NCBI RefSeq assembly: GCF_004798935.1 | Contig: NZ_RAHT01000005.1 | Location: 306,006 to 370,005 of the forward strand | Direction of reading: 5' to 3' | DNA: 64,000 nt | DNA from: Ningiella ruwaisensis | GTDB taxonomy: Bacteria; Pseudomonadota; Gammaproteobacteria; Enterobacterales; Alteromonadaceae | Shown: in pieces, positions 57,733-64,000 of the stretch | Layout of the letters: each line of letters opens with the position of its first letter | Position numbering within the stretch: position 1 is the first letter of the stretch | Notes under the pieces: model-generated | What the model was told of the DNA's origin: nothing | What the model saw: only the letters and a program-made list of their open reading frames with translations | The model's database searches: none | Translations under genes and position numbers: made by a program

Positions 57733-59298
57733 ATGGGCACCATCAGCACTATTGATTTATTAGTCATTGCCGCTTATTTCTTGATCGTTTTAGTTATTGG
57801 TATTTGGGTAGGTTTAAAAACCAAGACAGGCGAAGATCTGTTTTTAGGTGGAAGGACACTTACTTGGGGAGTAATTGGTGCATCTTTGTTCGCATCCAAT
57901 ATTTCAAGTACGACTTTAATCGGTTTAACTGGGGCTGCATACACAACCGGTATCGCTAACTCAAACTACGAATGGTTGTCCGGCTTACCTCTGATCATTA
58001 TGGCCGCGATTTTCATTCCGATATACTTGCGCGCAAAAATTACGACTGTTCCGGAATACTTGGAGCTACGCTACGATCACCGCTCGCGCAAAATCTTTTC
58101 GACCGTCACGATAGTAACGAGCGTTTTAGTTGATATGGCTGGTGGACTTTATGCAGGAGCGGTCGTTTTGCAAGTCTTTTTCCCTGAACTGCCGCTCTCG
58201 TATACATGTGTGGGCTTAGCCCTAATTGCAGGTTTTTACACGGCATTCGGTGGATTGAAAGCGGTTGCTTATACTGACACCTTGCAGGCAATTATCTTAC
58301 TTTTAGGCTGTTCAATATTAACGTACATGCTGTTTGAACGGCTTGATTTCTCTTGGGATATGCTGCGAAGCTCAGTTCCTGATCAGCATTTATCGGTAAT
58401 TCGCCCTAGTGATGACCCAACGCTGCCTTGGCTAGGTACACTTGTGGGCGTGCCACTTCTTGGATTCTGGTACTGGGTAACCAATCAGTACGTTACGCAA
58501 CGAGTACTTGCTGCAAAAAATGTTCAACACGCGCGCTGGGGAGCGATGCTAGGTGGTTTCTTAAAAATACTTCCACTATTTATCATGGTATTGCCAGGCG
58601 CTATGGCCATTAGCATTATTCCCGGGATCGAAAATGGCGATATGGTCTTTCCAACACTGATTGCTGAGGTGTTACCCGTTGGGGTAGTAGGTATTGTGCT
58701 TGCAGGACTCATTTCTGCAATTATGTCCAGCGTCGATTCTACGCTTAACTCAGCCTCTACTTTGGTGGTTGTCGATTTTGTAAAGCCCGCAAGGCCAGGA
58801 ATAGATGGAAGACAGGTCGCGAAAATCGGTCGAATTACCACTATTATTATCATGATAATCGCAGCCGTTTGGGCTCCTCAAATCGCTAATTTTGGCGGTT
58901 TATGGTTATACCTTCAACAAATGTTCGCGATCATTGTACCGCCAATCGCGACGCTATTTTTGGTGGGTGTTTTCTATAAGCGCGCAACTCCTAGCGCTGC
59001 CTTTTGGACATTGATTTTGGGTTTTGCCTTTGGAGTAGGATTATTCTTGGCACGTCAAAATCAGGTCATCGATCTTCATTTTGCGGTCGGAGTTGGCGTA
59101 ATGTTTGTTGTATGTACCGTAATATTTGTGCTCATTTCAATATTTGGTCCGCAAGATCTTAATAAAGACGTATCAGAACTTGTGTTTGACAAGTCATTGA
59201 TTGCCGAACAAAAGGGTACCAGTCTTATTGCTGACTACCGCCTTCATTCCGTTTTATTGCTTGCTGCAATGCTATGGGTACTATTTACTTTTTGGTAG
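57733..59298 (+). CDS. Sodium/solute symporter (SSS family, sugar-type)
   Basis: A 521-residue Na+-coupled sugar or polyol transporter with about 13-14 membrane helices. Family marks: GEDLFLGGRTLTWGVIGASL (the SSS loop), FASNISSTTLIGLTGAAY near the first core helices, YLELRYDHRSRKIFS, and AGLISAIMSSVDSTLNSASTLVV with the Na+ site Ser-Ser-Asp-Ser-Thr region. ATG at 57733 is chosen with CGGAG before it; a TTG at 57682 would add 17 residues. Being between an alpha-glucosidase and a GlpD-like gene, the likely cargo is a small alpha-glucoside. Confidence 0.93.
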   Translation: MGTISTIDLLVIAAYFLIVLVIGIWVGLKTKTGEDLFLGGRTLTWGVIGASLFASNISSTTLIGLTGAAYTTGIANSNYEWLSGLPLIIMAAIFIPIYLRAKITTVPEYLELRYDHRSRKIFSTVTIVTSVLVDMAGGLYAGAVVLQVFFPELPLSYTCVGLALIAGFYTAFGGLKAVAYTDTLQAIILLLGCSILTYMLFERLDFSWDMLRSSVPDQHLSVIRPSDDPTLPWLGTLVGVPLLGFWYWVTNQYVTQRVLAAKNVQHARWGAMLGGFLKILPLFIMVLPGAMAISIIPGIENGDMVFPTLIAEVLPVGVVGIVLAGLISAIMSSVDSTLNSASTLVVVDFVKPARPGIDGRQVAKIGRITTIIIMIIAAVWAPQIANFGGLWLYLQQMFAIIVPPIATLFLVGVFYKRATPSAAFWTLILGFAFGVGLFLARQNQVIDLHFAVGVGVMFVVCTVIFVLISIFGPQDLNKDVSELVFDKSLIAEQKGTSLIADYRLHSVLLLAAMLWVLFTFW

Positions 59299-59317
59299 AG
59301 AGGAGAAGTCATAACGT

Positions 59318-60937
59318 ATGTTATTGCGACAAACTAACATCAAAAAATTGGCTGAACAACAATTTGACGTTCTGATTGTTGGAGCCGGTATTAACGGTGC
59401 CGTTGCAGCCGCAGCTCTGACTCGCAAAGGTGCGAAAGTCGCTTTAATTGATAAAGGCGACTTCGCAGGACATACCTCTTCAAACTCTTCAAATTTGGCT
59501 TGGGGCGGCATCAAATATTTAGAAAATCATGAGTATTTACTGGTGAATAAGCTGTGTAAAAGCCGAAATCACCTCATGCGAAGCTATCCATCAACGGTTA
59601 AAGAAATTCGCTTTTTAACAACCTTACAGAAAGGGTTTCGTTTCCCTGCCTGGTTTGTATTTATGGGGACCTTGCTATATTGGGTAATGGGGCGATTTTT
59701 TACTCAAAAGCCAAGCTTTTTGACCGCAGATAAAATCAAACAAACAGAGCCGGTTATTAACGTAAGTAATTCGCAGGGCGGCTTCGAGTATTCAGATGCA
59801 TTCCTTTACGATAACGATGCTCGTTTTGTCTTTAATTTTGTTCGAAGCGCCATGGATAACGGCGCTATCGTCGCCAACTATCTTGGTGCGAAACAAAGCA
59901 AGCAAATCGACGGTATATGGTATACCGATGCTTACGATACGCAAAGTGAGCATCAATTTACAATCAAATCCAAGGCCATCATAAACGCATGCGGCCCTAT
60001 GGTTGACCTCTTTAATAAAGAGAACCATCAGCAGACCGAGCATTCACATTTATTTTCTAAAGGCGTTCACCTTATTGTAAACAAGCTGACGAAAGTCGAT
60101 AAAGTACTTGCGTTTTTTGCCTCAGACGGTCGATTATTTTTTGTTATCCCGATGGGACAAAAAACCTGTATTGGCACAACCGACAACCAAGTCAAAAACC
60201 CTCATACCAGCGTGACCGATGAAGATAGAAAATTTATTCTAGATAACGTCAATGCACTGCTTGACTTGGAGCGCCCATTGACTGAAGCAGATGTTATTTC
60301 TGAACGTTGCGGCGTGCGTCCTCTTGCGGTCAAAGGGGGCAAAGGCGAAGCAGACTGGGTACAACTGTCTCGCAAGCATGCGATTGATGTAAATTATGCA
60401 GAGAGTTATATGAGCATCTTCGGCGGCAAGCTTACCGACTGCATCAATGTGGGAGAAGAGGTTTGTGAGTATATCGAAAAAATGGGTATTCACTTATCTG
60501 ATAGAGATAAAATCTGGTATGGAGAGTCTCCCGACGCAGTTAAAGCAGAATTTGAATATCGCGCAAAATTGCTGAAACTTGATGATATGACTCCAGAGTA
60601 CTCGTCTGAGAAACTGACAACCAGACTATGGCGTCGCTATGATATACATGCATTGCAAATATTGGATGAAATTCAAAGAGACCCTAGCCAGGCTGAGCAG
60701 TTAATGAAAAATGCAGAATACCTGAGGGCTGAACTTCACTATGCTGCAAGGCGTGAGATGATCACTAAACTGGAAGATTTTCTGCGACGACGCTCAAAAA
60801 TTGAGATGGTCTTGCGCAAAGAAGAAATTATTGATACGCCGGGAATTGTCGAAGCTTGCGAGATCCTTTTCGGGGAAAATGCCTACGAGAAAAAGCAGGA
60901 ATATATTGAGCAAGCTCGCAAGACTCAATCAATCTGA
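59318..60937 (+). CDS. FAD-dependent glycerol-3-phosphate dehydrogenase-like protein
   Basis: A 539-residue flavoprotein of the GlpD/GlpA family, which oxidises glycerol 3-phosphate to dihydroxyacetone phosphate and passes electrons to the quinone pool. It has the FAD-binding motif VGAGINGAVAAAALTRKG (about 21-38), the conserved SSNSSNLAWGGIKYLE, GTTDN near 290, SERCGVRPLAV and the C-terminal DAO_C-type helical domain (from about 400). It follows the symporter after 19 bp with AGAGGAG upstream. No glycerol kinase is seen nearby. The exact substrate is open; proline-rich or other small-oxidoreductase relatives are possible. Confidence 0.87.
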   Translation: MLLRQTNIKKLAEQQFDVLIVGAGINGAVAAAALTRKGAKVALIDKGDFAGHTSSNSSNLAWGGIKYLENHEYLLVNKLCKSRNHLMRSYPSTVKEIRFLTTLQKGFRFPAWFVFMGTLLYWVMGRFFTQKPSFLTADKIKQTEPVINVSNSQGGFEYSDAFLYDNDARFVFNFVRSAMDNGAIVANYLGAKQSKQIDGIWYTDAYDTQSEHQFTIKSKAIINACGPMVDLFNKENHQQTEHSHLFSKGVHLIVNKLTKVDKVLAFFASDGRLFFVIPMGQKTCIGTTDNQVKNPHTSVTDEDRKFILDNVNALLDLERPLTEADVISERCGVRPLAVKGGKGEADWVQLSRKHAIDVNYAESYMSIFGGKLTDCINVGEEVCEYIEKMGIHLSDRDKIWYGESPDAVKAEFEYRAKLLKLDDMTPEYSSEKLTTRLWRRYDIHALQILDEIQRDPSQAEQLMKNAEYLRAELHYAARREMITKLEDFLRRRSKIEMVLRKEEIIDTPGIVEACEILFGENAYEKKQEYIEQARKTQSI

Positions 60938-60955
60938 ATAAGCACAAGAAAGCTG

Positions 60956-62737
60956 CTATCGATTAGTCTGTAGACTTAAAGACAGCAGCATATCATCAAG
61001 TATATTGCTTAAATCGCTGAAGTTCTCATTATTAATGTAGATACTCATACTGGAACGTATGCTAATATCAGACCCATGTTGATCAGCAATAAATGTTTGC
61101 TCTAGCGCTTTCTGTACTCGCTCAAAAAAAGACTTGGCCGATTCCTCTTCTATATCTTTCAAACACAAAATAAACTGCTCAGGCGCTAATCGTCCTAGTA
61201 TGTCATTATCCCGGGTTACCTGTTTTAGCGTACTAGCAATAGTTTGAAGAACAAAATCCCCTTTTGTTGACCCTACCTGGCGATTGACCTCTCTGAAGTT
61301 TCCAAGGTCAAATATGGCTATAGCGTTAGATTTGCCCGGACTGGGAAAATCGACTTTTGCAATTTCAGATATGGCAGTCTTACTATTTAGTAAATTGGTG
61401 ACAGGGTCAATCGCCATTCGAGCAATATGACGCTTTCTTACCCAATATACTAACGCGACAAAAATCAATAAAAGTAATATAACTCCTGCGAATATAATTT
61501 GATTTTTACGCCTTTCGGCCGCCTCAATTTGATTTTCTAAAACGTAAATCTTGCCATAGAGATTCGCAATGCCTAGTACAGTCGAAAAGCCTTCGTAATT
61601 CTCTTTTACAACATCCAAAGCTTTAACGCTTTTTTCAAAAGCCTTGGAGGCGGCATCTAGATCACCTAAAGCAAAATATACTCTTACCAAAAATTTCTGA
61701 AAATCGTAATTAACGTCTTGCAGGTTTCTACGGGGCAGCTTGTTAAATTCGCTAATAAAGTTTTTCAGACACTCTGTGTCCTCGTTATATAAACACGGTA
61801 CAGCGCTATACCATGTGTAAAGAAATGTGGTTAAACCACTATTTACTTGCTCGATTGAAGCCTTTAGTTTTGGAAGCGTTTCTACGAGCTCATCTATCTT
61901 TTCGGCTCTGTAGTAATAACCAGACAATGCATGGTAATACCAGTAATTTGTAAGATCCGTAGATACATCTTGATTAATTTTGTCAAACTCTTGTATGTAA
62001 AAAAACGCTTTCTCATGCTGACCAGTTGCAAGGAGAGAAGTAATCGCACTAATTAAAATAGACAGCTTGTTGCTACTGTTATAAACCTTGGATCCCATTT
62101 CATGAGCTTTTATAAATTGATCAGCCGCCATTACATGCTGCCCCATTCTGCCGAAAAACAAGCCAATATGATTATGCACATGGGCTAACAAAGCATAGTT
62201 ATCACTTCTTGAGTATTTTTCAACGATACTAAAGAATGCAGCCAGCTTTTCTGCATCGCTCGAATATCCACTTTGCGGACAATAGGTAATTAAACTCAGT
62301 TCTGCAGATACTTCAATATCCTCAAAGCGTCCCTTAGCTAATTGGTATGCCTCAGAATAATAATCACATCGTTCATCTTGTTCCTGGACATCGTAAGTAA
62401 AGCCGAGTTGATAAACGGCGTATGCATAAAACCTATCTGATTTGTCAATAGAGTCATTCTCTAACAACGAATAGAGTGTATTTTGTGCTTGCGAAAATTG
62501 ACCGTTACAGTTTTGATAGTGAGTTTCGATAGTCTTAAGCTTAAAGCGCTCTTCGGCCGTTACAGAATCATTTTCAAGTAAAGCTTGCACCTGGCCGCGG
62601 TATTCTGGTTGAGGGCAATCGTAGGTGAGTGTTTGTACATCGGTAAGCAAGGTTTTAACGTCAGCTACTGCACTCTTTGAAAAGCCTGCAATAAGTACAA
62701 ACAATGAAATAAATGGGATTGCTATCGGTAAGTTCAA
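60956..62737 (-). CDS. TPR protein with degenerate GGDEF domain
   Basis: A 593-residue protein: signal peptide (about 1-25), a periplasmic TPR-like region (about 40-405), one membrane helix (about 413-433) and a cytoplasmic C-terminal GGDEF domain (about 440-593). The GGDEF signature is replaced by APEQF (518-522) in LGRLAPEQFILCL, so diguanylate cyclase activity is unlikely; the domain may bind a ligand or partner. The family is common in Alteromonadales as intact TPR-GGDEF proteins. Downstream of the topoisomerase IB gene on the same strand, 111 bp apart. Confidence 0.85.
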   Translation of the reverse strand: MNLPIAIPFISLFVLIAGFSKSAVADVKTLLTDVQTLTYDCPQPEYRGQVQALLENDSVTAEERFKLKTIETHYQNCNGQFSQAQNTLYSLLENDSIDKSDRFYAYAVYQLGFTYDVQEQDERCDYYSEAYQLAKGRFEDIEVSAELSLITYCPQSGYSSDAEKLAAFFSIVEKYSRSDNYALLAHVHNHIGLFFGRMGQHVMAADQFIKAHEMGSKVYNSSNKLSILISAITSLLATGQHEKAFFYIQEFDKINQDVSTDLTNYWYYHALSGYYYRAEKIDELVETLPKLKASIEQVNSGLTTFLYTWYSAVPCLYNEDTECLKNFISEFNKLPRRNLQDVNYDFQKFLVRVYFALGDLDAASKAFEKSVKALDVVKENYEGFSTVLGIANLYGKIYVLENQIEAAERRKNQIIFAGVILLLLIFVALVYWVRKRHIARMAIDPVTNLLNSKTAISEIAKVDFPSPGKSNAIAIFDLGNFREVNRQVGSTKGDFVLQTIASTLKQVTRDNDILGRLAPEQFILCLKDIEEESAKSFFERVQKALEQTFIADQHGSDISIRSSMSIYINNENFSDLSNILDDMLLSLSLQTNR

Positions 62738-62848
62738 GTTGTTACCTTACTCTTTTTTTAAAACTAGTTTCAATTCAAAATTCTATAGAGAGAATGTTAT
62801 CACTGAACGGAAAATTAACAAATGAAAAGCGAATGTTAATGTCAGTTT

Positions 62849-63865
62849 TTAACTCTGAGCATTGGCGAGTCTTTCAAACACAAACCTTTCAGCGTCGTCC
62901 ATAAAACCGTCATCTGCCTGAGTTTGAGGCAATTCAGATAGGGACAAGTCAAGATTATCATCATATGCCTGCTTCAACGCTTCTAAAATGGATGGATGAA
63001 TATAATATAACTTACAAACAGAAGGTGTGTTTCCGAGATAAGTTGCTACACTCTTTACCAGAGTTGGCACATATTTTTTTCGAGTGTTGCTATTTAGTTC
63101 CTTTATAACGCTTTTATGTTTTCTGGCCGCTTCACACGTTCCGTGCCAAGTTCTAAAGTCTTTTGCGGAAAATGCTGAACCCATCGTTCGACGAATATAT
63201 TCGTTAATATCATCTGAGTCCAAGTCTTTCCATGTACCCTTCTCATAAAAGCGAAATAAGCTATAGCCAGGTAAATCAGCACATGTTTTTATAAGTTTTT
63301 CGAGTCTGGCATCGTCAATTTCAATTTGCCGTTCTACTTTATGCTTGCCAGTGAAATGTAATTGAACCTTATTATTTTGTTCTAAAACATGCTTACGTCT
63401 TAATGTAGTCAAACCATAAGTATCGTTTTCTTTGACGTACGCTTTATTTCCTACTCGTACTCCCGTCTTGTCTAATAACATAAGAGCGCTGGCGCATGCT
63501 TTTTCGTAGTCCCATTTTTCTCTTTTTAAATCGCTATGTATTTGCGCGCGGATAGCCTTTAATTGTTTGGCAAAATCATAAAGCTTAGCAAACTTCTTCT
63601 GTTGCTGTTGCAGATGCCAAAGTTCGTGATAAATGTATTGTTTTCTTTTTTTTAAATCATAACCGAATGCTTGAATGTGCGTATTATCTACTTCACTGAT
63701 TAACACATCTTTCCACATTGGCGGGATAGTTAATTGCTTGATCCGTAATTTGGTTTGTTTGCAACTTATTCGTTGATTCTGGGCATTAAAATAAGAAAAC
63801 CCGCGTCCGTAAGGTTTTCTTGAGATCGTCATGCGATCAGGCGTCGCCTCAATAAGTTGATCCAT
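62849..63865 (-). CDS. DNA topoisomerase IB
   Basis: A type IB (poxvirus/eukaryote-like) topoisomerase that relaxes supercoils of both signs through a 3'-phosphotyrosine. The 338-residue protein has the small N-terminal domain (to about 80) and the catalytic domain with Arg137 (GVRVGNKAY), Lys174 (TGKHK), Arg238 (FRTWHGT), and the nucleophile Tyr288 in LYYIHP. The His in FRTWHGT is Ala in the usual FRTWAGT. Type IB enzymes occur in many soil and marine bacteria. Confidence 0.93.
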   Translation of the reverse strand: MDQLIEATPDRMTISRKPYGRGFSYFNAQNQRISCKQTKLRIKQLTIPPMWKDVLISEVDNTHIQAFGYDLKKRKQYIYHELWHLQQQQKKFAKLYDFAKQLKAIRAQIHSDLKREKWDYEKACASALMLLDKTGVRVGNKAYVKENDTYGLTTLRRKHVLEQNNKVQLHFTGKHKVERQIEIDDARLEKLIKTCADLPGYSLFRFYEKGTWKDLDSDDINEYIRRTMGSAFSAKDFRTWHGTCEAARKHKSVIKELNSNTRKKYVPTLVKSVATYLGNTPSVCKLYYIHPSILEALKQAYDDNLDLSLSELPQTQADDGFMDDAERFVFERLANAQS

Positions 63866-64000
63866 TTGTTTTTATAACTCCTTCAGCGCTCGCTTTACCT
63901 TATGCTTAAGATGATGCTGCCTGCTTTCAAAGGTTAATATATAGTTTTTACTTCAATATGGCCGAAAGAGATTGAACATTTAGATATGTCTTCATAAACC
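63866..64000. other. Upstream region of the topoisomerase IB gene
   Basis: 135 bp to the window edge, with no gene or clear motif recognised. It is the promoter side of the topoisomerase gene. Confidence 0.5.

Overview
The window looks like a piece of chromosome from a marine gammaproteobacterium of the Alteromonadales (Alteromonas/Glaciecola-like). The inference rests on moderate GC content, E. coli-like gene orders (mlaFEDCB-ibaG-murA; kdsD-kdsC-lptCAB-rpoN-hpf-ptsN-rapZ-npr; arcB next to gltBD; pepA-holC-valS opposite lptFG) and added marine-type genes (MgtE, Na+/solute symporter, DUF2721, DUF2726, DUF2797). Nearly all of it is core chromosome. I see no prophage, transposase, CRISPR array or rRNA.

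Layout. 1-4.3 kb: the tail of a DegQ/DegP-type periplasmic protease, a MATE pump, a small secreted protein and DegS. 4.3-9.2 kb (minus): the Mla phospholipid-transport operon with ibaG and murA. 9.3-9.6 kb: a folded inverted-repeat element. 9.8-19.1 kb (plus): a long run joining Kdo synthesis, LPS export (LptCAB), sigma-54, the nitrogen PTS and MgtE. 19.1-28.0 kb: ArcB, and divergently glutamate synthase GltBD. 28.2-34.2 kb: a secreted protein with a long VEEVAA hexapeptide repeat, a DUF2726 protein, MtnN with a CbiB-like membrane protein and BtuF, a second folded element, a rhodanese and a DUF2721 protein. 34.3-41.1 kb: TyrS, an M23 peptidase, an SRPBCC protein, a 2-hydroxyacid dehydrogenase, an Hpt/HD-GYP protein, PlsC and RraB. 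41.1-45.2 kb: an unrecognised 828-residue lipoprotein divergent from a VWA/PKD protein, then a six-copy hairpin array. 45.2-53.3 kb: ValS-HolC-PepA, LptFG, an RDD protein and tRNA-Leu(CAA). 53.4-64 kb: a DUF2797 protein, then a catabolic cluster (LacI regulator, GH13 alpha-glucosidase, SSS symporter, GlpD-like flavoenzyme), a degenerate-GGDEF TPR protein and topoisomerase IB.

How it fits together. Much of the first 20 kb serves the outer membrane: Kdo production, LPS transport, removal of mislocalised phospholipid, and the DegS/DegQ envelope-stress proteases; LptFG at 50-52 kb completes the LPS exporter.

The best candidate for an under-described system is the cluster at 54.8-60.9 kb. Sugar uptake, an intracellular alpha-glucosidase and a glycerol-3-phosphate-dehydrogenase-like enzyme suggest use of an alpha-glucoside of glycerol (for example glucosylglycerol); this is inference. 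Two nearly identical AT-rich motifs precede both the glucosidase and the symporter. Other points of interest are two inverted-repeat elements with the same three-way-junction layout but different sequences, the hairpin array, and an ArcB that lacks one of the two PAS cysteines used for redox sensing in E. coli.
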